15,334 nucleotides of DNA from Phycisphaerae bacterium (GTDB lineage Bacteria; Planctomycetota; Phycisphaerae; Sedimentisphaerales; Anaerobacaceae): assembly GCA_030609625.1 (NCBI GenBank), contig JAUWBX010000006.1:1-15334 (forward strand), in the 5' to 3' direction. Positions 1-7,231 of the stretch are shown piece after piece. The first letter of the stretch is position 1. Each line of letters begins with the position of its first letter. Below the pieces are notes generated by a model, which was not told the origin of the DNA, searched no databases, and saw only the letters and a list, made by a program, of their open reading frames with translations. The translations under genes were made by a program, and so were the position numbers.

Positions 1-1896
1 AATGAGCATCTGCTTTGCCTCTTCAGCCGTCAGCGGCGCCAGGTAAAACGATACGTCCTTAAGCACCTCCACCATTATCCCCCCCATCCCGAACATCATC
101 AAGGGACCAAAATGAGGGTCTCGATGCATCCCGAGGATAACCTCTTTTCCGCTCTTGCACATCTCCTGCACAAGAACACCAAGTATATTTGCTTCGGGGC
201 GTTTTGGGGGTATTCGGTACATCATCAGGTCAAAGGCGTCTTTAACTTCCTGCTCGCTGTTTAGTCCGACCTTAACTCCACCCACATCCGACTTATGCAA
301 TATATCAGGCGACCAAATTTTCAACACAACGGGGAAACCCAACTGTTGGGCAATATTTGCCGCCTGCTCAGATGTGGTTGCAATAGAACCTTTCGGCGTA
401 ACAAAACCGTATGCTTCGAGTATCTCCTTTGATTCGGTCTCACCGATGTCCCTAATACCTTGTCGCAGGTGTCTTTCGACAATGCCTTCGACCTTGCGGC
501 GATTAACCGGAAACAGTTTTAGGATTCGTTTCGGCCTGGACCGCCATCTGACATAATCAGCCATCACTTTGATTGTTGCAACAGCGCTTTCTGGACAATC
601 CATCACGGGAATTCTGCCATCTCGCAAAATTCTCACTCCCTCTTCGACCTTGCCTGCCCCCAAAAAACAGGCAAGAATCGGTTTCGCAGGTTTCCGACGT
701 GCCACCTTGACGACCGACTCCGCAGTAACCGCAGATTCGGTCATTGCTTGTGGTGTCAGAAGTACCAGAATCGTATCAACATCGGGGTCGTCAAGAACAA
801 CATCAAGTGCAAACTCATACCGGTCAGCAAGTGCATCTCCCAAAACATCGATAGGATTATATAAATTGGCAGCCGCCGGCAGCTCGGACACTAATTTGTT
901 CACCGTCTCATCGGTTAGTTTTGCAAAACTAAGACCCTCTCGCTCGATGGCATCAGCGGCCATAATCCCAGGCCCGCCTGCATTGGTAATAACAGCAACG
1001 CGTGGCCCCGCCGGAAGCGGCTGATTGGCAAACGCCTGGGCATAATCAAACTGCTCCTTTATCGAATCACACCGAATGATTCCAGCACGTTCAAATACGC
1101 ACTCGTACGCAGTTTCACTGCCGGCCAAACTTCCGGTATGCGATGAGGCCGCCTTTGCGCCTGCTGCCGTCCCGCCGGATTTCATTAGCAGTATCGGTTT
1201 ATTATGAGAAATTCGCTCCGCCTGGCTTACAAAAGCATTGCCATCAGTAATACTCTCAAGATAACCGGCGATAACTTTAGTATCCCGGTCCTCGCCTAAC
1301 GCCTTTATAATATCCAATTCATCTACATCTGCTTTGTTGCCTATGCTAACAAGCTTACTGAAACCGATACCGTTTGCGTTAGCCATATCAAGAATGGCAG
1401 CTAATAGTGCTCCTGATTGTGAAAGGTATCCGGTGGCGCCTGCTGCCGGCAGGGCTCCGCCGAAACTGGCATTCAAATTGTTTGCAGGTGCTATCACGCC
1501 AAGGCAGTTCGGGCCGATGATTCTGATGCCTGCCTGTCTGGCGATTTGAACAATCTGTTCCTCAAGCTCTCTGCCTTCTTTGCCGACCTCTTTAAAACCG
1601 GCGGTAATAATAATGACTGCTCGTGTCCCAACCTTTACGCACTGCTGCATAACCGCCAGCACAATCTTAGCTGGAACGATAATAACCACTAATTCGGGCA
1701 CTTGCTCGATGGATTGGAGGTCCGGATAGCACTGCAACCCTTCAATCGTATCCGCCTGCGGATTAACCGGGTATATTTTACCCTTATATCCCGCCCCAAT
1801 CATATTGGCTAAGATTTCGTACCCAACCTTATTCTTCTGGCGGGAGGCACCAACTATAGCAACAGATTTAGGATTAAAAAAACTCTCAAAACTCAT
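1..1896 (-). CDS. ADP-forming acetate/acyl-CoA ligase, fused alpha-beta type (3' end cut by window edge)
   Basis: The enzyme family interconverts acyl-CoA, ADP and phosphate with acid, CoA and ATP (substrate-level phosphorylation, acetate metabolism, cytosolic). The frame is open for 632 codons from ATG 1894-1896 to base 1 with no stop. Visible domains in order: an N-terminal CoA-binding Rossmann fold (VAIVGAS, residues 12-18); a succinyl-CoA-ligase-like part with IIGPNCLGVIAP and LSQSGALLAA; the phosphohistidine loop SSHTGSLAG with the candidate catalytic His at residue 253; and from about residue 485 an ATP-grasp domain (LGFPVVLKI, then HKSDVGGV). The C-terminal roughly 70 residues expected for a protein of about 700 lie outside the window. 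The start is supported by AGGGA about 11 nt upstream and by the promoter at 1947-1975. Substrate specificity (acetate versus other acids) cannot be read from the sequence; some homologues are annotated as protein acetyltransferases, but no GNAT domain is visible here. Confidence 0.93.
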   Translation of the reverse strand, partial: MSFESFFNPKSVAIVGASRQKNKVGYEILANMIGAGYKGKIYPVNPQADTIEGLQCYPDLQSIEQVPELVVIIVPAKIVLAVMQQCVKVGTRAVIIITAGFKEVGKEGRELEEQIVQIARQAGIRIIGPNCLGVIAPANNLNASFGGALPAAGATGYLSQSGALLAAILDMANANGIGFSKLVSIGNKADVDELDIIKALGEDRDTKVIAGYLESITDGNAFVSQAERISHNKPILLMKSGGTAAGAKAASSHTGSLAGSETAYECVFERAGIIRCDSIKEQFDYAQAFANQPLPAGPRVAVITNAGGPGIMAADAIEREGLSFAKLTDETVNKLVSELPAAANLYNPIDVLGDALADRYEFALDVVLDDPDVDTILVLLTPQAMTESAVTAESVVKVARRKPAKPILACFLGAGKVEEGVRILRDGRIPVMDCPESAVATIKVMADYVRWRSRPKRILKLFPVNRRKVEGIVERHLRQGIRDIGETESKEILEAYGFVTPKGSIATTSEQAANIAQQLGFPVVLKIWSPDILHKSDVGGVKVGLNSEQEVKDAFDLMMYRIPPKRPEANILGVLVQEMCKSGKEVILGMHRDPHFGPLMMFGMGGIMVEVLKDVSFYLAPLTAEEAKQMLI

Positions 1897-1946
1897 TCTA
1901 ACCAATTCCCTTTCTAAAACACGCTCAAGCCAAACAACAAAATGGC

Positions 1947-1975
1947 ATTTTATTCGATGTTGTCTCTAATTGCAA
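1947..1975 (-). promoter_or_regulatory. Sigma70-like promoter of the acyl-CoA ligase gene
   Basis: Reading the minus strand, TTGCAA (1970-1975) is separated by exactly 17 nt from TAAAAT (1947-1952). Transcription would start near 1940, giving a leader of about 44 nt before the ATG at 1896. Prediction from consensus only. Confidence 0.6.
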
Positions 1976-1997
1976 AGTTTTGTGATATTATTCCCTG

Positions 1998-2026
1998 TTG
2001 TGTCTAATACTCATTATTTATATAAT
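1998..2026 (+). promoter_or_regulatory. Sigma70-like promoter of the helix-hairpin-helix gene
   Basis: TTGTGT (1998-2003), a 17-nt spacer and a perfect TATAAT (2021-2026) lie just before the small plus-strand gene. Transcription would start near 2033, which puts the usable start codon at 2055, not at the upstream TTG (1998) that overlaps the -35 box. It is back to back with the acyl-CoA ligase promoter; the two -35 boxes are 22 bp apart. Confidence 0.65.
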
Positions 2027-2054
2027 AGTACAAAAGCACTTAAGAACTGAACCT

Positions 2055-2321
2055 ATGAAACAATCAGACTCAAAAGATTTGGAACAAATTCCCGGCGTGG
2101 GCAAAAACATCGCGCAGGATATGACAAATATCGGCATCCACTCTGTCGGCCAGCTCAAGGACCAGAACCCGGAGAAACTTTATCAGAAACTCTGTGATTT
2201 TAAGGCAAATCCCGTTGACAGATGTATGCTCTATGTACTGCGCTGCGCGGTGTACTACGCCTCAAACACCGAACATGACCCACAGTTATTAAAATGGTGG
2301 AATTGGAAAGATAAGAATTAG
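2055..2321 (+). CDS. Small helix-hairpin-helix protein, Cdd1/pathogenicity-locus family
   Basis: An 88-residue protein. An HhH motif opens it (LEQIPGVGKNIAQDMTNIGI, with the IPGVGKN hairpin), followed by VGQLKDQNPEKLYQKL and a conserved-looking tail with PVDRCMLYVLRCAVYYAS and LLKWWNWKD. This matches my memory of the Cdd1 family (Pfam 'Pathogenicity locus'), whose HhH suggests non-specific DNA binding; no enzymatic role is known to me. I chose ATG 2055 rather than TTG 1998 because the latter lies inside the predicted promoter and would add a non-conserved hydrophobic leader. There is no clear Shine-Dalgarno sequence. The gene is single, divergent from the acyl-CoA ligase and convergent with the transporter gene, whose stop is 29 nt away. 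No hairpin terminator is evident in that gap. Confidence 0.85.
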   Translation: MKQSDSKDLEQIPGVGKNIAQDMTNIGIHSVGQLKDQNPEKLYQKLCDFKANPVDRCMLYVLRCAVYYASNTEHDPQLLKWWNWKDKN

Positions 2322-2350
2322 ACTCCAAATATCTGCTTTGAGATGTGCAC

Positions 2351-3247
2351 TTATTTTCGCAAATCCGGTATATCCGGCTCAACGTGCACCGTAATGTTCA
2401 CCGGACGGGTAATCTGCTCATGCAGAGCGTTTTCCAGATTTTCAGCTATCTCGTGCGCAGCGCCTATACTCAAATCCGGGTCAACAAGAATATGCATGTC
2501 CAGAAAAACCTCTCTGCCAACCGTGCGGGTTCGCAGCTTATGCCACTGACGTACGGAAGAGTTGGCGTTAATTACACCTCTTATATGCTCGATAGTGTCT
2601 GAATCGACGGCACCTTCTGTCAGTTCACGCAGCGAATCGCTAACTATCCTGACTCCCACCCAAATTATCATCAGGCCAACGGCAATAGCAGCGACCTGGT
2701 CACCATGGCCAAAACCAAATTCCAGCGATATAAACCCTATCACAACCGCTACCGAACTTAAAGCATCGCTGCGGTGATGCCAGGCATTGGCATAAAGTGC
2801 CGGGCTATGAGATTGAATCGCGATCTTTTGCGTGGCTTTATAGAGCCACTCTTTAGCGACAATTGAAACTATTGCAGCTATGAGAACTCCGAGCCGAGGG
2901 ACGGTAACTTCGTCTCTGGCTATCGCCATAGTGGCGTAATAAATCATTGCTCCCCCCACAAAAATTAAGACTAATGCAATTAACCCCGCTGAGAAAGTTT
3001 CCGCTCGCCCGTGACCGTAGGGATGGCTCTGGTCAGGTTCTTTCGAACCCAGACGCAGGCCCAATAGCACAACTGCATCAGTGGCTACATCAGAAAGTGA
3101 ATGGACCCCGTCGGCTAACAGTGCCAGCGAACCTGCTAACGAACCAATGACGACCTTGACAACTGACAGAGCAATATTTACTGCGATGCCAATATATGTG
3201 ATAGATTTTATTTGCCTGTCGGCAATTGTTCGTTTGTCGTTGTGCAT
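2351..3247 (-). CDS. Cation diffusion facilitator (CDF) family divalent metal efflux transporter
   Basis: A 298-residue inner-membrane antiporter of the CDF family, expected to export Zn2+/Fe2+/Mn2+-type cations against protons. About six membrane segments fill residues 15-205, and a soluble ferredoxin-like C-terminal domain follows (about 210-298, with DMHILVDPDLS and ITVHVEPD). Family signatures: LLADGVHSLSDV in TM2 with H49 and D53, HPYGHGRAET (75-84), and NAWHHRSDALSS in TM5 with H157 and D161. The transport site is thus an HxxxD plus HxxxD arrangement, which in characterised relatives goes with zinc; the metal here is inferred. The ATG at 3245-3247 lies 7 nt beyond the stop of the upstream hexomutase gene with only a weak ribosome site, so translational coupling is likely. 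Length is normal for the family. Confidence 0.93.
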   Translation of the reverse strand: MHNDKRTIADRQIKSITYIGIAVNIALSVVKVVIGSLAGSLALLADGVHSLSDVATDAVVLLGLRLGSKEPDQSHPYGHGRAETFSAGLIALVLIFVGGAMIYYATMAIARDEVTVPRLGVLIAAIVSIVAKEWLYKATQKIAIQSHSPALYANAWHHRSDALSSVAVVIGFISLEFGFGHGDQVAAIAVGLMIIWVGVRIVSDSLRELTEGAVDSDTIEHIRGVINANSSVRQWHKLRTRTVGREVFLDMHILVDPDLSIGAAHEIAENLENALHEQITRPVNITVHVEPDIPDLRK

Positions 3248-3254
3248 CAGATTC

Positions 3255-4631
3255 TTAACCCAACACTTCCTTGCGTATTTTCAAAACCGCATCCACATAT
3301 TTTTCAGCAGTACGCCTGTCCTTTGCCTCAACGATAACCCTCATTACAGGTTCGGTATTACTGGCTCTCAGGTGCAGCCAGCCATCGTCAAAATCAAATC
3401 TACAGCCGTCGGTTGTATCGAGCTTTGCATCAGCGAAAGTCTTCTTTGCCGAATTTAAAATTTGTTGTGCCTGGAACTTACCTGCGGCGAATTTATCTTT
3501 GCTCATATAATAGCCGCTTATCTCACCGACTAATTGGCTTATCGTTTTTCCTGTCTCAGCCATCAACTGCAGAACAAGAGCAATAGCAACAAGGCTGTCG
3601 CGGACCGGCCCCACTCGCAAATCAATCACACCCCCGTTACCCTCTCCGCCGATGATACAATCGTGTTCCAACATCGCCGCGGCAACATTGGCTTCGCCCA
3701 CAGCAGTACGAATAACCTGACCGCCGGCCCTCTCAGCGACATCGTCAATCATCCTTGAAGTCGAAAGATTCGTAGCCGCCCTGCCGGTTCTTTTGTTGAA
3801 AATATATTTCGCCGCCAAAGCAAGAGAATACTCCTCGCCGATATAGTGTCCGTTCTCGTCAACAATAGCCAATCTGTCAGCGTCCGGGTCCTGAGCAAAA
3901 CCTATCTCGGCCCCTTCGGTTTTTACTATTTCACAAAGGCCCCTTAAGTTCTCGGCAGTCGGTTCAGGCCCGTGAGCAAACAAGCCGCTCGGCTCATCGT
4001 TTATTGCAGAAACTTCACAGCAAAGTTCAGCTAACATCTTTTTAGTAACCCGCCCACCTGCCCCGTTGACACTGTCCAGAACAACCCTGAATTTTTTTTC
4101 GGCGATTGTCCCTCTGTCAACAATCGCCAGAACCTTGGCGATGTGAATGGCATCAGTTTGCTCGTTGGAAGTTACTTTACCGCAATCAGAGGAAGCTGCG
4201 AGACCAAAATGTTTATCGAAAAAATATCGCTTGATTTGTTCTGCTGCATCGCTCGGCGGGGCAACACCATCGCTGAGAAATAGTTTTATGCCATTGTATT
4301 GGCCCGGGTTATGCGAAGCCGTTACTACGACACCACCTGCACAGCTAAGCTCCCTCAACATAATACCTACACATGGCGTGGTTACAACCCCCAAATCAAT
4401 CACGTCAACCCCTACCTTACACAATCCTTCTGCAACAGCTTCGCCGAGTTCCTGTCCGCTGGGCCGAGAATCTCTCCCGACACAAACCGACAGTTTCTTT
4501 TTTTCTCCCGCGTGATTTTCTTCTAAAAACGTCCCAAACGCACAGCCGTAATCAGTGGCGACAGAAGCGGTAAGGTTTTCCCCTACGATTCCTCTCATTC
4601 CACTTACACTTATTATTAACTGTTCAGCCAC
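3255..4631 (-). CDS. glmM: Phosphoglucosamine mutase / phosphomannomutase family hexomutase (archaeal GlmM-like)
   Basis: A 458-residue alpha-D-phosphohexomutase, cytosolic. It interconverts hexose 1- and 6-phosphates; the GlmM role (GlcN-6-P to GlcN-1-P for UDP-GlcNAc) is the best guess. All four functional loops are present: TASHNP with the phosphoserine S106, the metal loop DPDADR (D248, D250, D252), the sugar-binding loop GEGNGG (E330) and the phosphate-binding RASNTEP (422-428). The loops differ from classical bacterial GlmM (SASHNP...DNGIK, GEQSGH) and resemble archaeal-type GlmM and phosphomannomutase, so mannose or glucose phosphate activity cannot be excluded. The start is GTG (4629-4631) with GGAG 8 nt upstream (4640-4643); the overlapping ATG at 4631-4633 is out of frame. 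It lies 101 bp after serA, with a dispersed repeat in the gap, and directly before the CDF gene. Confidence 0.9.
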   Translation of the reverse strand: MAEQLIISVSGMRGIVGENLTASVATDYGCAFGTFLEENHAGEKKKLSVCVGRDSRPSGQELGEAVAEGLCKVGVDVIDLGVVTTPCVGIMLRELSCAGGVVVTASHNPGQYNGIKLFLSDGVAPPSDAAEQIKRYFFDKHFGLAASSDCGKVTSNEQTDAIHIAKVLAIVDRGTIAEKKFRVVLDSVNGAGGRVTKKMLAELCCEVSAINDEPSGLFAHGPEPTAENLRGLCEIVKTEGAEIGFAQDPDADRLAIVDENGHYIGEEYSLALAAKYIFNKRTGRAATNLSTSRMIDDVAERAGGQVIRTAVGEANVAAAMLEHDCIIGGEGNGGVIDLRVGPVRDSLVAIALVLQLMAETGKTISQLVGEISGYYMSKDKFAAGKFQAQQILNSAKKTFADAKLDTTDGCRFDFDDGWLHLRASNTEPVMRVIVEAKDRRTAEKYVDAVLKIRKEVLG

Positions 4632-4645
4632 ATCTAAAACTCCGT

Positions 4646-4730
4646 TCGAGCATCAAGCATCGAGCCCTTGTCATTCTGAGCGCAGCGAAGAACCTCATCA
4701 CTCACCATCCTGCGAGTATCGAGCATCAAG
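4646..4730. repeat. Dispersed intergenic repeat (CATTCTGAGCGCAGCGAAG family) between serA and glmM
   Basis: TTGTCATTCTGAGCGC at 4668-4683 and AGAACCT at 4689-4695 form a short element seen again, inverted and interrupted, at 11296-11347. It is flanked by two copies of the 12-mer TCGAGCATCAAG (4646-4657 and 4719-4730). Similar intergenic strings are widespread in bacterial genomes; their function is unknown. It would be transcribed within the serA-glmM message. Confidence 0.7.
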
Positions 4731-4732
4731 AA

Positions 4733-6322
4733 TTAGCCCAGCTTGCAGACATAAATCTCATTCACGAACTCAAATTCGCCGAGCTCTTCAAGCGCTCTTG
4801 CATCGGGTTCCTTGTCAAGACTGACGGCAAGAATAGCCTTTCCCTCTGCCGGCTTTTGCCCGACGCCCATAGTGCAGATATTAATATTATGCTTACCGCA
4901 GAGCGTTCCGACCGAACCGATGACGCCGGGCTTGTCGTCGTTAAAAATAACCAGAACAGCCCCCTGTGGCGTCATTTCGATATTGAACCCATCAATTTCA
5001 ATAATTCGCAGTAGCGTCCCCCCGAAGACCGAGCCGGTCACCGTGCGTGTAACCTTATCCGTAACAACCTTGGCGCTGAAACTTGCAGACACGTCTTTGG
5101 ACTCGGTATTTTTGGTCTCGTCTATGCTTATCCCGCGCTCTTTAGCTAAAACTGGAGTGTTGACCATATTCAACGGCATTTCAAAGTGTTTTTGCAACAA
5201 TCCAACCGCAAAATTAATGGTAACCTGTTCGACGGCCATTTCGGCAATCAAGCCGCGATACCGCACCTCAACTGCCTTGATTTGGCCCGGCCCAATCGTG
5301 CTGACAAGGGTCCCGATTCGCCGCGCAAGTTCCGCATACCGGCTAACAATCGGCGGCACAGCACCAGTGGTAGATGGAGCATTAAGGGCATTTTTGACCG
5401 GACCGCCTTTGATAGCGTCAACAAGGATTTGTGCTGCCTCGACCGCAACCTCAATTTGGGCCTCTTCTGTGCTCGCACCTAAATGCGGCGTAACAACGCA
5501 ACTCTCAAATTCGGAAAACCGGGTATTCTCCGGCGGCTCCTTGGGATAAACATCAAGAGCAGCACCGGCGATACGCTTCTCGGCAAGGGCATCATAGAGT
5601 GCATCTTCGTTAATAATTCCCCCACGTGCGCAATTTATTAACCGAACGGTCGGCTTCATCTTTTTCATTTGTTCTGCGCCAATCATATTCAACGTCTGCT
5701 CATTTCGCGGCACATGAACGCTGATATAGTCGGCTTCCCTGAAGATTTGCTCTAAGCTATCGCTTATCTCAACGCCGATTTTTTCCGCATCAGGCGGCGC
5801 AGCTAACGGGTCATAACCCAAAATTTTCATATTGAAGCCTTTTGCCATTTCTGCCACAGCCATACCTATCCTGCCTAACCCTATCAGACCCAGCACTTTG
5901 TTGTTCAACTGGTTACCCATATATTTTTTTCTGTCCCAGGCGCCGCCTTTTAAGCTTGTGCAGGCCGGCACAACGTTTCGGCTCATCGCAAGTATCAACG
6001 CCATCGTATGTTCAGCGGCACTGAGTGTATTACCGCCGGGCGTATTCATAACCAGGACTCCTTTTCTTGTGGCTTTCGGGATGTCGATGTTATCGACACC
6101 AACGCCTGCTCGGACGATTGCCTTTAGCTTGCCGGCATTACTCAGGATTTTAGCGGTAACTTTCGTAGCGCTTCGGATAATTAAGCCATCGTGCTCACCA
6201 ATAATCTTAGCTAATTCATCTTCGCTTATACCCGTTTTAACGACAGCCTCAACGCCGTCTATCGAATTAAGCAAGTCAATCCCTTCCTGTGCAAGTTTAT
6301 CTGTAATCAAAACCTTAATCAT
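4733..6322 (-). CDS. serA: D-3-phosphoglycerate dehydrogenase (long form with ASB and ACT domains)
   Basis: First step of serine biosynthesis: oxidises 3-phosphoglycerate to 3-phosphohydroxypyruvate with NAD+, cytosolic. The 529-residue protein has the long architecture: substrate/nucleotide-binding core (1-315), with RAGVGVDNID (71-80), NAD-binding GLGRIG (148-153) followed by D171, and catalytic R233 (CARGG), E262 (YPKEPP) and H280 (TPHLGAS); an intervening ASB-type domain (about 316-452); and a C-terminal ACT domain (about 455-529, starting VLVIFNDDKPGVIGSVG) that in relatives binds serine for feedback inhibition. The start ATG (6320-6322) has GGAG 7 nt upstream. A promoter at 6476-6504 implies a leader of about 147 nt carrying dispersed repeats. 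The gene heads a minus-strand set with glmM and the CDF transporter; no functional link to metal export is evident. Confidence 0.97.
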   Translation of the reverse strand: MIKVLITDKLAQEGIDLLNSIDGVEAVVKTGISEDELAKIIGEHDGLIIRSATKVTAKILSNAGKLKAIVRAGVGVDNIDIPKATRKGVLVMNTPGGNTLSAAEHTMALILAMSRNVVPACTSLKGGAWDRKKYMGNQLNNKVLGLIGLGRIGMAVAEMAKGFNMKILGYDPLAAPPDAEKIGVEISDSLEQIFREADYISVHVPRNEQTLNMIGAEQMKKMKPTVRLINCARGGIINEDALYDALAEKRIAGAALDVYPKEPPENTRFSEFESCVVTPHLGASTEEAQIEVAVEAAQILVDAIKGGPVKNALNAPSTTGAVPPIVSRYAELARRIGTLVSTIGPGQIKAVEVRYRGLIAEMAVEQVTINFAVGLLQKHFEMPLNMVNTPVLAKERGISIDETKNTESKDVSASFSAKVVTDKVTRTVTGSVFGGTLLRIIEIDGFNIEMTPQGAVLVIFNDDKPGVIGSVGTLCGKHNINICTMGVGQKPAEGKAILAVSLDKEPDARALEELGEFEFVNEIYVCKLG

Positions 6323-6370
6323 TGTCCAACTCCAAAAAACTTTTACTTCTTACGAATAAACGCTCCCCTC

Positions 6371-6453
6371 TTGTCATTGCGAGCACCTTTTTCGTCATTG
6401 TGAGCGAAGCGAAGCTTGTGCTGCGTAGCGACTTCGCAGAGCAGTACAATCTC
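6371..6453. repeat. Dispersed hairpin-forming repeats in the serA leader
   Basis: Two related starts, TTGTCATTGCGAGC (6371-6384) and GTCATTGTGAGCGAAGCGAAG (shown here as 6394-6414), are followed by an interrupting segment and then CAATCTC (6447-6453), the usual end of this repeat family as I remember it. The interior can pair: GCGAAG (6404-6409) with CTTCGC (6432-6437), or CTGCG (6421-6425) with CGCAG (6435-6439). It lies inside the predicted 5' untranslated region of serA. Confidence 0.65.
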
Positions 6454-6475
6454 TAAATTCAAATTTCGAGTTCAC

Positions 6476-6504
6476 ATTGTAGCCGTAATTCTAACCAATA
6501 GCAA
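6476..6504 (-). promoter_or_regulatory. Sigma70-like promoter of serA (and probably glmM and the CDF gene)
   Basis: On the minus strand TTGCTA (6499-6504), a 17-nt spacer and TACAAT (6476-6481). Transcription would start near 6469. It is the best promoter match seen on this strand upstream of serA. Confidence 0.6.
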
Positions 6505-6521
6505 GTGTAGAAAAGTTACAA

Positions 6522-6540
6522 CCCCTAACCCCCTAACCCC
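6522..6540. repeat. Telomere-like C-tract repeat
   Basis: C4-TAA-C5-TAA-C4 on the plus strand, so the minus strand carries three G-runs spaced by TTA. This is short of the four runs of three guanines needed for a classical intramolecular quadruplex. It lies 17 bp upstream of the serA -35 box. Confidence 0.6.
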
Positions 6541-6552
6541 AAAAACATTTAA

Positions 6553-6681
6553 CCCACAATTTATTGTGGGTCTCGTTTAGCTCCCAGGCCTGCCTTGGGG
6601 GTTTTCTTTACACCCAATTTAATTCATTGTGGCCTTGTTTAGCCGTCGCCGGTAAGCCTGCCCTGAGCGCAGTCGAAGGGG
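6553..6681. repeat. Degenerate dispersed repeats with a perfect hairpin
   Basis: CCCACAA (6553-6559), loop TTTA, TTGTGGG (6564-6570) form a perfect 7-bp hairpin. The segment from about 6560 to 6600 is repeated in degenerate form at about 6622-6668: both contain ATTGTGG, a GTTTAGC block and GCCTGCC. The second copy runs into CCCTGAGCGCAGTCGAAGGG (6661-6680), a string recurring between genes of many bacteria. Short open frames across it (with ALSAVEG-type peptides) are artefacts of the repeat. Confidence 0.6.
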
Positions 6682-6875
6682 CGACGCAATACGAGTATGC
6701 CATCTCTAAAAACGCGTATATTGTCAAATCTATCTTATTTTTTACTTTTGGTCGAAAAGTACACATTTTTCCGAATTTACCCAAAAAAAAATGAAAAAAA
6801 ACGCGAATTGTTAAAATCGCCACATTCTGCACTTATCCTCTTATAACTTAAGCACTTATGTAAATTTGCCCCAAA

Positions 6876-6898
6876 AGTCTGAAAAACTAAATGTCCAA
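6876..6898 (+). repeat. 23-nt direct repeat, left copy
   Basis: Begins AGTCTGAA and ends AACTAAATGTCCAA, with one variable base between. It matches 7128-7150 at 22 of 23 positions; start-to-start distance is 252 bp. Sequences on either side of the two copies are unrelated. Confidence 0.8.
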
Positions 6899-7127
6899 AC
6901 ACTCACCCCCCTCATCTGCTCCCTGAGCGGGTCTCGCCCTGCCCCATGTCCTCTATGCTGCCTATGCTCACAAATCATCACCTCATCTATTTGACCCTCT
7001 GCCCTCTGATTTTCACTGTTTTTTTGGAAATACTGGCGTATCATTCACCTTGAGTCTCTGGAAAACCTGCCTCTTCTGTACAGCTATTTATTGCTGCCGG
7101 CAAAAAAACAAAATGGGTATTTCCTGT

Positions 7128-7150
7128 AGTCTGAATAACTAAATGTCCAA
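7128..7150 (+). repeat. 23-nt direct repeat, right copy, next to the gspE promoter
   Basis: Second copy of the repeat at 6876-6898, differing only at the ninth base (T instead of A). It ends 12 bp upstream of the predicted -35 box at 7163, a position typical of activator or operator sites, but no binding protein can be inferred. Confidence 0.75.
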
Positions 7151-7162
7151 TTGATAATTTGT

Positions 7163-7191
7163 TTGCCAAGAAGCTTTTATTATCGTATAAT
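7163..7191 (+). promoter_or_regulatory. Strong sigma70-like promoter of the gsp/pilin operon
   Basis: TTGCCA (7163-7168), 17-nt spacer, TATAAT (7186-7191). Transcription would begin near 7198, about 34 nt before the gspE start. No other convincing promoter was seen in the downstream gene gaps, so the whole E-F-pilin set may depend on it. Confidence 0.7.
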
Positions 7192-7231
7192 AAAGTGGAT
7201 TTGAAATTAGGAGTAATTTAGAGGAACTCTG

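Larger units (their letters stand above)
6682..7162. other. Gene-free intergenic stretch upstream of the gspE promoter
   Basis: No reading frame here has a ribosome site, recognisable motif or sensible composition. It contains A/T-rich runs (6785-6800) and a pyrimidine-rich plus strand around 6900-7020. Apart from the 23-nt direct repeat pair (6876-6898, 7128-7150) I see no structure. Confidence 0.5.

Noticed and set aside
155..1024. Two plus-strand open frames of 133 and 151 codons
   Set aside because: Antisense to the well-supported acyl-CoA ligase.
1998..2054. Upstream TTG start for the HhH protein
   Set aside because: It coincides with the predicted -35 box and precedes the likely transcription start.
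4812..5549. 245-codon plus-strand open frame
   Set aside because: Opposite the conserved serA coding sequence; no ribosome site or domain.
6583..6609. Possible rho-independent terminator (imperfect stem then T-rich run)
   Set aside because: No gene upstream on that strand to terminate; the stem has a bulge and lies in a degenerate repeat.
6564..6794. 76-codon plus-strand open frame
   Set aside because: It runs through a dispersed repeat (the ALSAVEG peptide comes from the repeat) and an A/T-rich tail, with no ribosome site or domain.
6608..6832. 74-codon minus-strand open frame
   Set aside because: Antisense reading of the same repeat (STALRAGL peptide); no start signal.
6856..7044. 62-codon minus-strand open frame
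   Set aside because: Low-complexity, repeat-derived composition; ends inside the 23-nt direct repeat; no homology recognised.
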